Positions 54,091 through 63,207 of a stretch of DNA of 64,000 nucleotides are shown one piece after another. The position numbers were made by a program, and so were the translations under genes. Position 1 is the first letter of the stretch. Each line of letters starts with the position of its first letter. The stretch is taken from contig CAVWRJ010000025.1 of the NCBI GenBank assembly GCA_963757335.1, positions 744,001 to 808,000 on the forward strand, read 5' to 3'. The notes below the pieces were generated by a model that was not told where the DNA came from, made no database searches, and saw nothing but the letters and a program-made list of their open reading frames with translations. Source of the DNA: DASQPA01 sp963757335. Lineage in GTDB: Bacteria; Acidobacteriota; Thermoanaerobaculia; Multivoradales; UBA5704.

Positions 54091-54330
54091 CGCGCTTCCG
54101 CTTTACCTGCGCTTCCCACGCTTCGCTATGGAAGATCTCGGGATCGAGGTCCAGCCCCCTCCGGCCTGGCGGAGAGTTCTTCGCTGGCGGGATCGGAGTC
54201 GCGGAGATCGGTTCCGCCCTGAACCCAGTCCTGGAGAGCATGCGGCCGCCTGTCGCACCTCCTCCTCTTCACCCCCCTGAAGCGGCTCCGCAAATCCCCC
54301 TCGGCTTGGGGGTGAGTTCCACCGGCCCCC

Positions 54331-54378
54331 TCACTGAAAATCACGGTGTCACTGGTTCGATTCCGGTCCTGGGCACCA
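54331..54378 (+). tRNA. 3' half of tRNA-Phe (GAA), att-like remnant
   Basis: The sequence contains the anticodon loop CTGAAAA (GAA), a T arm ACTGG-TTCGATT-CCGGT that pairs fully, and the acceptor end CCTGGGCACCA including CCA. The matching 5' half (GCCCAGG and the D arm) is absent upstream, and the anticodon stem has mismatches. Duplicated tRNA 3' ends mark integration sites of genomic islands. It lies 240 bp before the predicted defence genes. Confidence 0.7.
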
Positions 54379-54621
54379 CACAACCCCTTCCAAACAAGAG
54401 AGTTAGAAGCGCCAAAGCTCCAGGCGGAGGCTCGCCCGGTTGGGGTGAGCAAACCTAGAGCAAACAGTTGGGAGCGAAGTCCGTCGTAGACGGGCGTGGT
54501 TCGCTCTCGCCGATCCCGGGCTTGGGCGACCTACACACATGCATGCTACCCTTCTCCCCGTCCCGCCATAGAATCTGGCGCAGTTCCATGAAGGTGGAGG
54601 CACCGGCCCGGGCTCGATTGC
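54379..54621. other. Spacer before the defence operon
   Basis: The 243-bp spacer has short frames on both strands but no recognisable product. No strong promoter is evident. Confidence 0.35.
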
Positions 54622-57600
54622 ATGCCGCGCATTTTCGACAATATCGAACGTTCTCTCTTGCCCGCGCTGCGGGAGGGGCTTGCCCTCTCAAGCCGCGCGG
54701 ACTTCTGCGTCGGCTACTTCAACCTGCGCGGGTGGAAGGCGATCGACCAACTCGTCGAGCGCTGGCCGGGCGGGGAAGGGAACTGCTGTCGGCTGCTCGT
54801 TGGCATGCAGCGGCTTCCCCAGGAAGACTTGCGCCAAGCTTTAAGCCTCCTGCCGCGGGTCGATGACGTCGACATCCAGACAGCCGTCCGCCTCAAGCGG
54901 CGCCTGGCCGAAGAGTTCCGCGAGCAGCTAGCTCTGGGCGCTCCGACGGACGAGGATGAGGCGGGCCTGCGGCGCCTGGCCGCGCAGCTGCGGTCCGGCA
55001 AGCTGGTCGTCAAGCTCTTCCTGCGGTATCCCCTGCACGCCAAGCTCTACCTTCTCTTCCGCTCCGACCCCATCAATCCGATCATCGGCTTCCTGGGCAG
55101 CAGCAACCTCACACTTGCGGGGCTCGCCCGGCAGGGGGAGCTGAACATCGACGTGCTGGACCACGATGCCTGCCTCAAGCTGGCGGCTTGGTTCGAGGAT
55201 CGCTGGGAGGACCGCTGGTGCCTCGACATCTCGCAAGAGCTGCTCCTGGCCATCGACCAGAGCTGGGCGCGGGAAGAGCTCTACCCGCCCTATCACATCT
55301 ACTTGAAGATGGCCTACCACCTCGCTCGCGAGGCCCGGGCCGGCCTCGCCGAGTTCCGAATCCCGAAGGACTTCGGCGGCAAGCTCTTCGATTTCCAGAC
55401 CGCCGCGGTCAAGATCGCCGCCCATCACCTCAACAAACGCGGCGGGGTGCTGATCGGAGACGTGGTCGGTCTGGGCAAAACCCTCATGGCCACCGCCCTG
55501 GCACGGATCTTCGAGGACGACCATGGGCTCGAAACTCTCATCCTCTGCCCCAAGAACCTGGTCCGCATGTGGGAGGATTATCGCGACCAGTACCGGCTGC
55601 GCGCCCGGGTGCTGCCCATCACTCGGGTTGCCCAGGAGCTGCCGGACCTGCGTCGCTACCGCCTGGTGCTGATCGACGAGAGCCACAACCTGCGCAATCG
55701 CGAGGGCAAGCGCTACCGCGCCATCCGCGAGTACATCGAGGCGAACGAGAGCAAGGTCATCCTCCTCTCGGCGACGCCTTACAACAAGACCTATCTCGAC
55801 CTGTCAAGTCAGCTCCGGCTCTTCGTGCCGGAGGACTCCCGGCTCGGATCCGGCCCGAGCGCCTGCTGCGCGAATTGGGAGAGCCGGAGTTCGTTCGCCG
55901 CCACCAGTGCAGCCCCGACTCGCTCGCCGCCTTCGAGAAGAGCGAGTATCCGGACGACTGGCGCGAGCTGATGCGCCTCTACCTCGTCCGCCGCACCCGG
56001 TCCTTCATTCAGGAAAACTACGCTGAAACGGATCCGCAACGGGGCGCCGGTATCTGACGTTCGAAGATGGGACCCGTTCCTACTTCCCGGCTCGGGTGCC
56101 ACGGACGGTGCGTTTCGTCATCGCCGAAGGAAACCCCGACGATCCCTACGCCCGTCTCTTCTCGGACGGAGTGGTGGGGATCATCAACTCCCTCTCTCTC
56201 CCGCGATATGGGCTCGGCAATTACGTGGCGGCCGCCCGGCGGATCCTCCCACGCCGACGGAGGCCAAGATTCTCGGCGATCTTTCCCGCGCCGGCCGGCG
56301 TCTCATGGGGTTCTGCCGGACCAACCTGTTCAAGCGGCTGGAGAGCAGCGGCTGGTCGTTCCTGCAGTCCGTCGAACGCCACGTGCTGCGCAACTTCGTC
56401 TTCCTCCATGCCATTGAATCCGGGCTCCCCCTGCCCATCGGTACCCAGGACAGCGCCGCCCTCGATTCCCGCTTCTCCGATGTCGACGCCGAGCTTTTCT
56501 CCGAGAACGGAAATGGCGACAGTACCCCGGCGAGCGAGGCGAGCGATGCGGAAGAAGTGGGAGGGGACCGGCTCTTGACGGAGGAGGATTTCCGGCAACG
56601 CGCGGCGGAGGTCTACCGTCAGTACGAGACCCGCGAGCGGCGCCGCTTCAAGTGGCTCCGGGCCGACCGATTCGTCGCCGCTCTGGGCACGGACCTCCTG
56701 GCCGACAGCCGCCGCCTGCTCTCGGTGCTCGACAACTGCGGCCCCTGGGACCCGTCGCGGGACCACAAGCTCCTGGCCCTGATTCAGATCGCCGCCAAGA
56801 CCCATGGCAAGGAGAAGGTCCTCCTCTTCTCCCAATTCGCCGACACCGTGGCCTACCTGGAGCGGGAACTCCAGGCTCACGGCCTCACGGCGGTGGCGGC
56901 GGCGACCGGGGCCTCCGCCGATCCGACGCTCCTCGCCTGGCGCTTCAGCCCGGAGAGCAACGGCAAGCGCAAGCAGATCGCGGCCGCCGACGAGTTCCGG
57001 GTCCTCCTCGCCACCGACGTCCTGAGCGAAGGCCAGAACCTGCAAGACTGCCGGGTGGTGGTCAACTATGATCTGCCGTGGGCGATCATCCGGCTCATTC
57101 AGCGGGCGGGGCGCGTCGACCGCATCGGCCAGCATGCCGAAACCATTCTCTGCTACTCGTTTCTCCCTGCCGATGGGGTCGAACGGATCATTCGTCTGCG
57201 CAGCCGGGTGCGCCAGCGACTGCGGGAGAATGCCGAGGTCGTGGGGACGGACGAGCGATTTTTTGACGATGACAGCAACGATTCCAGCCTCGTCGACCTC
57301 TACCACGAAAAGTCGGGGCATCCTCGACGGGGACGGCGGACGCCGAAGTGGATCTCGCCTCCCATGCGTACCAGATCTGGCGCAATGCCACCGAGGCCGA
57401 CCCGGCGCCTGGAGAAAAAGGTGATGGAGCTGCCCGACGTGGTCTATTCGACGCGCTCTCACAGCCCGTCCCACGCCGGCCCGCCCGGAGTGCTCCTCTA
57501 TCTGCGGACGGCCGACGACAACGATTTCCTTGCCTGGGTCGATGGAGAAGGCCGGGGTGTGACGCAGTCGCAACTCGCCATCCTCGACGCGGCGCAGTGC

Positions 57601-58017
57601 GCGCCGGACACGTCCGCACTCCCGCGGCAAGAGGCGCATCACGAGCTGGTCCGCAAGGGCGTCGAGCTGATCGCGGAGCGCAAGCGGAGCGGCGCCGGTG
57701 CTCTGGGCCGCCCCTCGGGGGCTCGGTTCCGCACCTATGAGCGCCTGAAGAACTACGTTCTCTCCGTCCAGGGGACGCTCTTCGACCTCGCCGAGCTTCA
57801 CCGGGCGATCGATGAGATCTACCGCTTTCCGCTGCGAGCCGCCGCGGCGGACCAGATCAACCGTCAGCTCCGTTCCGGCGTCTCTGATGTCGACCTTGCC
57901 CGCCTCGTACTCGCTCTCCGCGAGGAGGACCGGCTCTGCATCGTACGAGAGGACGAGCCCGACCCGGAGCCACGGATCATCTGCTCGCTCGGGCTGCGTA
58001 CACCTTCTTCGAGGTAA
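54622..58017 (+). pseudogene. PLD-SNF2 helicase, split by several frameshifts
   Basis: Assembled across frames this is one protein of about 1,100 residues. An N-terminal phospholipase-D-like domain (LRYPLHAKLYLLFR, then GFLGSSNLTLAG, the HxK and GSxN motifs) is followed by SNF2-type helicase motifs: Walker A GDVVGLGKT, LVLIDESHNL, LLSATPYNK and, later, VLLATDVLSEGQNLQD and LIQRAGRVDRIGQ. Single-base shifts occur near 55845, 56040, 56245 and, three times, at about 57310-57415. With them the reading is lost; without them the gene is complete. Its stop lies 5 nt before the methyltransferase start. Similar helicases accompany restriction-like methylases in phage defence. Sequencing error and decay cannot be separated here. 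Confidence 0.8.
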
Positions 58018-58022
58018 CTCCT

Positions 58023-61000
58023 TTGGCCAAGCTCAACCTCCAGCGGACCCGCGAGACCCTGCAAGCGTTCGACTTTCGCCGCCTCTTCGTCGACGAGCTC
58101 GGCTGGTCCTCGGCGCGCGATTCCAAGCCTCGCACCTGGAGTGTCAAGGGGGAGGATTTCGCAGGGCGAGAGATCGCACATCTGGGCGCCGTGGCGGTTT
58201 TAGAAATCACGGCCGGCGACGGAACCATTCCCGAGGCGCCGACCCGACAGGCCGTCCACCGCGAGGTGGCCAAGATCCACCACGAGCACATCTTGGTCTT
58301 CGTCGACAGCGCGCGTTCCCAGAGCGCCCTCTCCTGGGCCAAGTGGGAGGGAAAGAAGCTCCAACCGCGTGTTCACTTCTACTTCAAGGAACAGCCCGGA
58401 GACCTCTTCCTCTCCAAGCTGTCGGCCCTCGTGGTCGACCTCGCGGATGTGGCCGTCCTCGCCGAGGCGGTCGACGTGCCGATCGCCCAGGTCGTCTCGC
58501 GCCTCCGCGAAGCCCTCGACGTGGAGCAGGTCACCAAGCGTTTCTATAGCGAATTCCAGGAGCAGCACAATGCTTTTCTCGCGCGGATCGAGGGCATCGA
58601 GGCCGAGCGGGACCGCCGCTGGTACACGTCGATCCTGCTCAACCGGATAATGTTCGTCTATTTCCTCCAGAAGAAGGGATTTCTGGATGGCGGCGACCAA
58701 GCCTACCTGCGCCGCAAGCTCGACGCCAGCCGAAAAGAGGGGCCGGAGCTTTTTTACCGTCGCTTCCTGAAACTCCTCTTCTTCGAGGGCTTCGCCCGCC
58801 CGGCAGCTGAGCGCAGCCCCGAAGCACGTCATCTCCTGGGCGCGATCCCCTACCTGGATGGCGGCCTTTTTCTGCCGCACCGGCTGGAGACGGATCATGT
58901 GGATCTCCAGATACCGGACGCGGCTTTCGAGAGTATCCTCGACCTCTTCGAGAAGTACTCCTGGAACCTGAACGATACTCCGGGTGGCCAGGATGACGAG
59001 ATCAATCCGGACGTCCTGGGCTATATCTTCGAGAAGTACATCAACCAGAAAGAGTTCGGCGCCTACTACACGCGGCCGGAGATCACCCGGTACCTGTGCG
59101 AGAGTACGATCTACCCGCTCGTCCTCGATCGAGTGAATGAAGAGGAGGAGGAGGGCGCCCGGCGGTTCGATTCGATCGAGGAGCTTCTCCTACGGCTCGA
59201 CGCGCGCCTTTGCCGGCGGCTCTTCAAAGAGGTCTTGCCAAGCCTCTCGATCCTCGACCCGGCCTGTGGCTCTGGGGCCTTCCTGGTGGCCGCTCTCAAG
59301 ACGCTCCTGGACATCTATTCCGCGGTTGTCGGCAAAATCGAGTTCGTGAACGACTTGGGATTGCGGAGAGATCTCAAGAAGGCGAAAGACGAACATCCTT
59401 CCCTCCAGTACTGGGTTAAGAAACGGATTATTACCGACAACCTCTTCGGTGTGGACATCATGGAGGAGGCGACCGAGATCGCGAGGCTCCGTCTCTTCCT
59501 GACTCTCGTGGCTTCGGCCACTGCCGTCGAAGAGTTGGAGCCGCTCCCCAACATCGACTTCAACATCCTGTCAGGGAACTCGCTGATCGGTCTTTTGCAC
59601 GTGGAGGACGAGGACTTCGAGCGGCGGCAAGGGGGCGGCCAGGCGCATCTCTTCCATCCCACATTCCGACAGGTACTCGATGAGAAAAACCGTCTGATCA
59701 AGGCTTACCGCGACTTCGCCGGGAGCATGCATATGCTGGTTGAGGTACGCGACGACATCGAGCAGAGAAAGATGGAAGCGGGCACAACCCTCAACGAGAT
59801 CCTCCACGAGGAATTCAAAGAGCTCGGCATCCGCTTCGAGCAGGCAACCTGGGACAAGAAGAAGAACGACGTGGGTAAGCCGGTGCGGCGACCGGTATCA
59901 TTCAAGGATGTCGAAGCGCTCCGGCCCTTTCACTGGGGCTATGAGTTCGACGAAATCCTGGGGCAGGGCGGAGGCTTTGATGTCATTCTCACCAATCCAC
60001 CTTGGGAGGTACTCAAACCACAGGCCAAGGAGTTCTTCGCTGAGTACTCAGACGTGGTCACGAAGAACGTAATGACGATTAAAGATTTCGAGAAGGAACA
60101 AAAGAAGTTACTCAGAAGCCATGACTTGCGTGATGCATGGCTTGAATATCTGAGTCGCTTCCCACACGTTAGCCTCTATTTCCGATCATCTCCACAATAT
60201 AGTAACCAGATTTCGATCATTGATGGCCGTAAAGCCGGAACGGACACAAATCTGTACAAGCTGTTCCTGGAACGTTGCTTTCGCCTTCTGCAAGAGGGTG
60301 GACGCTGCGGCATCTTGCTACCCACAGGTGTCTACACGGACCTTGGAGCTAAAGGGCTGCGAGAGATGCTCTTCTCGGAGGCAGAGATCGAGGTGCTGTT
60401 CGGTCTGTCCAATGAGAAATTTATCTTCGAGGGAGTTCATCACTCGTTTCGCCTATGCATTCTGGGCTTCAAGAAGGGAGCCCCGAGAGACTCCTTTGTG
60501 GCTGCATTTAGGATAAACCCGAGGGAAGCCATTTCAGCAGAGCAGCTAGGATCGTTTCTCATGGATGAGTCCGCTCATCTTGAGCTAAAGTGGAGCTTGA
60601 TTAAACTGCTATCACCAGACTCATTTTCTATCATTGAGTTTAAAAACCAAACAGATATCGCCATCGCGGAAAGACTATCTAGATTTCCTTTGCTCGGAGA
60701 TGAATCTGAGAGAGCTTGGGGACTGCGCCTCGGTAGGGAATTCGACATGACGGTAGACAGTCATCTATTCCAGGTTGGACCCCGGAAAGGACGGTTGCCG
60801 CTCGTCGAAGGAAAGATGATTCATCAGTTCGAGTATATGCGCGCAGCACCTCGATATTGGGTTGAAGAAACGGCCGGCCGCAGGACTCTTTTGGGCAAGA
60901 GATCGTCGGATTCTGACAAAAGACTTTCATACCAGGGCTTCAGATTGGCGTTTCGCAGAATTGGAAGAAATACCGATGAAAGAACGATGATTTCAACTGT

Positions 61001-61967
61001 GCTCCCCCAGCAGGTTTTCGCCTCCGAATCACTGAACCTGTTGACAAGTGAGTTTTTGGGAACTGGAGACCTCCTATGCCTAGCTGCCTTGTTCAACAGC
61101 TTTATCTTTGATTATCTATTGAGACAGCGGGTTTCTGCAAACGTGAGCATGTTCTACGTGTACCAACTCCCGGGGCCTCGTCCTCTAGGGCCTCATGCCA
61201 GTGCGATGGTCGATCGTGCTGCTAGACTTATCTGTACGACGACCGAATTCAGTCAGCTTTGGGAAGACGCGATGGGCAACCCGTGGTCAGAAATGAAGGT
61301 AGCAATCGACCCCGCCGAAAGGGCGCGGCTACGTGCCGAATTGGACGGACTGGTCGCACATCTCTACGGCTTCACTGAGGAAGAGTTTGCCTATATTCTG
61401 ACTACCTTTCCAGTCATCTCCCTGGAGGTAAAGGGCGCGGCCCTCGCGGCCTACCGAGAACTGGCACCCCGACCGGGCGACCCTGAGATCCTGGCCCTGA
61501 TCGATCAGGGTGAGGGAGCAGAGTTGGAGCTCAAGTCCACTGCCCGCTGGGACCTGCGCGAGGCGAAGAAGAACCCGGACCTTGAGGCCGTTATCCGCTT
61601 CACGGTCGCGGGCTTCCTCAACGCACACGGCGGAACCCTCCTCATCGGGGTGGCCGACGACGGCTCGATCGTCGGTCTTGAGCCTGACTACGGTACATTC
61701 AAGAAACCGAACCGGGATGGTTTCGAGCTCTTCCTGACCGACCTATTGCTCAGCGCCATAGGTAAGGATCTCGGGACGTACCTGCGGGTCACCTTTCACG
61801 AGGTGGACGGTAAGGACATTTGCCGGGTGACCGTCACGCCTGGCCCGCGGCCTGTTTTCCTCAAAGAGGGTAACGACGAAGTCTTCTACCTAAGAACGGG
61901 AAATTCGACGCGCCGGCTCTCCATCCGGGAAGCAGTGCAATACTGCAAGATACGTTGGAAAGGCTGA
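58023..61967 (+). CDS. Eco57I-like DNA methyltransferase fused to a Schlafen/AlbA_2 domain
   Basis: An intact 1,314-residue protein. The N-terminal ~250 residues start LQAFDFRRLFVDELGW and may be a degenerate nuclease-like domain. The N6-adenine methylase core has motif I SILDPACGSGAFLVAAL (residues about 410-430) and motif IV LTNPPWEVLKP (near 660). A target-recognition region follows. The last ~150 residues form an AlbA_2/Schlafen-type domain (GEGAELELKSTARWDLREAK, NAHGGTLLIGVADDGSIVGL). The start is TTG at 58023, after CGAGGTAAC, coupled to the helicase. Lower GC in 60000-61300 suggests a transferred origin. A restriction or defence role is inferred. Confidence 0.85.
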   Translation: MAKLNLQRTRETLQAFDFRRLFVDELGWSSARDSKPRTWSVKGEDFAGREIAHLGAVAVLEITAGDGTIPEAPTRQAVHREVAKIHHEHILVFVDSARSQSALSWAKWEGKKLQPRVHFYFKEQPGDLFLSKLSALVVDLADVAVLAEAVDVPIAQVVSRLREALDVEQVTKRFYSEFQEQHNAFLARIEGIEAERDRRWYTSILLNRIMFVYFLQKKGFLDGGDQAYLRRKLDASRKEGPELFYRRFLKLLFFEGFARPAAERSPEARHLLGAIPYLDGGLFLPHRLETDHVDLQIPDAAFESILDLFEKYSWNLNDTPGGQDDEINPDVLGYIFEKYINQKEFGAYYTRPEITRYLCESTIYPLVLDRVNEEEEEGARRFDSIEELLLRLDARLCRRLFKEVLPSLSILDPACGSGAFLVAALKTLLDIYSAVVGKIEFVNDLGLRRDLKKAKDEHPSLQYWVKKRIITDNLFGVDIMEEATEIARLRLFLTLVASATAVEELEPLPNIDFNILSGNSLIGLLHVEDEDFERRQGGGQAHLFHPTFRQVLDEKNRLIKAYRDFAGSMHMLVEVRDDIEQRKMEAGTTLNEILHEEFKELGIRFEQATWDKKKNDVGKPVRRPVSFKDVEALRPFHWGYEFDEILGQGGGFDVILTNPPWEVLKPQAKEFFAEYSDVVTKNVMTIKDFEKEQKKLLRSHDLRDAWLEYLSRFPHVSLYFRSSPQYSNQISIIDGRKAGTDTNLYKLFLERCFRLLQEGGRCGILLPTGVYTDLGAKGLREMLFSEAEIEVLFGLSNEKFIFEGVHHSFRLCILGFKKGAPRDSFVAAFRINPREAISAEQLGSFLMDESAHLELKWSLIKLLSPDSFSIIEFKNQTDIAIAERLSRFPLLGDESERAWGLRLGREFDMTVDSHLFQVGPRKGRLPLVEGKMIHQFEYMRAAPRYWVEETAGRRTLLGKRSSDSDKRLSYQGFRLAFRRIGRNTDERTMISTVLPQQVFASESLNLLTSEFLGTGDLLCLAALFNSFIFDYLLRQRVSANVSMFYVYQLPGPRPLGPHASAMVDRAARLICTTTEFSQLWEDAMGNPWSEMKVAIDPAERARLRAELDGLVAHLYGFTEEEFAYILTTFPVISLEVKGAALAAYRELAPRPGDPEILALIDQGEGAELELKSTARWDLREAKKNPDLEAVIRFTVAGFLNAHGGTLLIGVADDGSIVGLEPDYGTFKKPNRDGFELFLTDLLLSAIGKDLGTYLRVTFHEVDGKDICRVTVTPGPRPVFLKEGNDEVFYLRTGNSTRRLSIREAVQYCKIRWKG

Positions 61968-61994
61968 CGCCCAGGCGGCGCTGCAAACCTCGGG

Positions 61995-62034
61995 CTTGAC
62001 CACCTGCCCGATCCCTCTGTACCAACCACCTCCC
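61995..62034 (+). promoter_or_regulatory. 40-bp promoter/operator repeat, copy 1
   Basis: The 40-bp sequence starting CTTGACCACCTGCCCGATCC and ending ACCACCTCCC is identical to 62564-62603. It holds TTGACC as a -35 box and a weak TGTACC 16 bp on. It lies 29 nt before the XRE gene start and 25 nt after the methyltransferase stop. Confidence 0.65.
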
Positions 62035-62063
62035 CCAAGCGAGCCAACCGGGGAGGAGGCACC

Positions 62064-62525
62064 ATGCGGAGAATCGGCGAGAAGTTCCCCGAAGCAGAGG
62101 AAGAGGACCGCGTCAGCGACGACCTGGCGGTCACCCTGGGCATCCTGCGGATCGTCCGCCGGATGAGCCAGAGCGACCTGGCCGAGGCGGCCGGGGTGAC
62201 CAACAGCGCGATCTCGGACTACGAGCGCGGCAAGGTGGACCCCCAATCCCAGACCCTGCGCAAGCTCCTCCGGGGGCTCGACCTCCCGGTCTCGATCCTC
62301 GACCAAGCCCAGGCCTTCATCGAAACGGTTCGGAGCCAGGTTGGTGCCCGGGTCCAAGGGCACCTCGAGCCGGCCCCGGCCGTCGCCATGGACCTGCCGG
62401 GAGAGGCCCGACTCGACCTCAAGCTGCGGACCGAGGTCGCACTCCTCGCCTCCGAGGGCGCCCGGTTCGCCGCCCGCTTCATCCGGTTGCTCTTCCTCGT
62501 CCTCTCGGCTCCCCGCGGCGGGTGA
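62064..62525 (+). CDS. XRE-family regulator, candidate antitoxin
   Basis: A 153-residue protein. Residues about 20-75 form an XRE helix-turn-helix: DLAVTLGILRIVRRMSQSDL, AEAAGVTNSAISDYERGKVD, PQSQTLRKLLRGLDLP. The C-terminal half is a helical domain (LDLKLRTEVALLASEGARFA) of unknown fold. The start ATG follows GGGGAGGAGGCACC, a strong ribosome site. The same 40-bp promoter precedes the following HicA-like gene, so this protein may control both, but that is inference. Confidence 0.8.
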   Translation: MRRIGEKFPEAEEEDRVSDDLAVTLGILRIVRRMSQSDLAEAAGVTNSAISDYERGKVDPQSQTLRKLLRGLDLPVSILDQAQAFIETVRSQVGARVQGHLEPAPAVAMDLPGEARLDLKLRTEVALLASEGARFAARFIRLLFLVLSAPRGG

Positions 62526-62563
62526 AGAGTCCTGGCCGGGGGCCGCCCTCGATCGCCCTCCGT

Positions 62564-62603
62564 CTTGACCACCTGCCCGATCCCTCTGTACCAACCACCT
62601 CCC
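62564..62603 (+). promoter_or_regulatory. 40-bp promoter/operator repeat, copy 2
   Basis: This is an exact copy of 61995-62034 placed 37 nt before the HicA-like start. Identity stops sharply on both sides, indicating a duplicated regulatory unit and not a wider gene duplication. Confidence 0.65.
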
Positions 62604-62639
62604 AAAACCGAGAGGGACCGGGGATCGGAGGGCAGAACG

Positions 62640-63011
62640 GTGAGGGTTCCGAGCGACCTGCGGCTGCGCGCCATGACCGCGCGAGTCCTCGTCTCCGCCC
62701 TGAAGCGCGCGGAGTTCCGCGCCGACCGCCAGACGGGCTCGCACCTCACGCTCGTCCACCGCGACGGCCGGCGGGCGGTGGTACCGCTCCATCGCGCCCC
62801 TCTAAGGCCCAGGACGCTTCGGGCCATCCTTCGCGAGGCCGGACCTGCCGGACCTGCATTCGGGCCATCCGCCGCTCGCACGCGAGGAGCACCCCCGCTT
62901 CGAGATCAATCGCCTCTATGCCCTCATCGCTCCCGGCGTGCACCACATGCTCAGCCGCTTCCTGGGGGCTGGGGAGGCGTTCCGCTTCCCGGTCTTCTTC
63001 CTGGATGCTAG
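62640..63011 (+). CDS. HicA-like toxin with atypical C-terminal extension
   Basis: From GTG 62640 (an alternative ATG is at 62673) the product shows the HicA fold: ARVLVSALKRAEFRADRQTG, SHLTLVHRDGRRAVVPLHRA, PLRPRTLRAILREAG. The catalytic His lies in the GSH motif. HicA proteins are double-stranded RNA-binding mRNA interferases. The family normally ends after ILREAG; here the frame continues for about 50 Pro/Arg-rich residues that look like an out-of-frame tail, so a frameshift near 62850 is possible. The canonical HicB partner is absent. Confidence 0.7.
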   Translation: MRVPSDLRLRAMTARVLVSALKRAEFRADRQTGSHLTLVHRDGRRAVVPLHRAPLRPRTLRAILREAGPAGPAFGPSAARTRGAPPLRDQSPLCPHRSRRAPHAQPLPGGWGGVPLPGLLPGC

Positions 63012-63207
63012 CGATTCGTCACCGCAGGGAGGGACACGTGGAGGGCCACCAGGCCAACCCATCGAGAGTGGCGGAGCGGGGCATGATTCCAGGGCGAGAT
63101 CGGCGCCGCGTGCGGCGTCGCCGAACGGCCGCCCCCCGAAGCACTCCGGCGGCGGGCGACAACGCGCGTCTGGCGTGCGTATGATAGGCAGAGAAAGGAG
63201 ACAGCCG
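63012..63207. other. Spacer before the terminal propeller gene
   Basis: The 196-bp spacer shows no clear gene. A frame in 62860-63020 reads EINRLYALIAPGVHHMLSRF, which has protein-like composition but no start or partner, and could be the end of a disrupted gene. Confidence 0.3.

Noticed and set aside
54126..54452. 108-residue minus-strand frame with GAQDRNRTSDT
   Set aside because: This peptide is the antisense translation of a tRNA 3' end; the DNA is the tRNA-Phe fragment.
53658..54458. 266-residue repeat protein read from array 3
   Set aside because: The frame exists only because the 21-bp unit is a multiple of three without stops. Several other frames are equally open, and no ribosome site is present.
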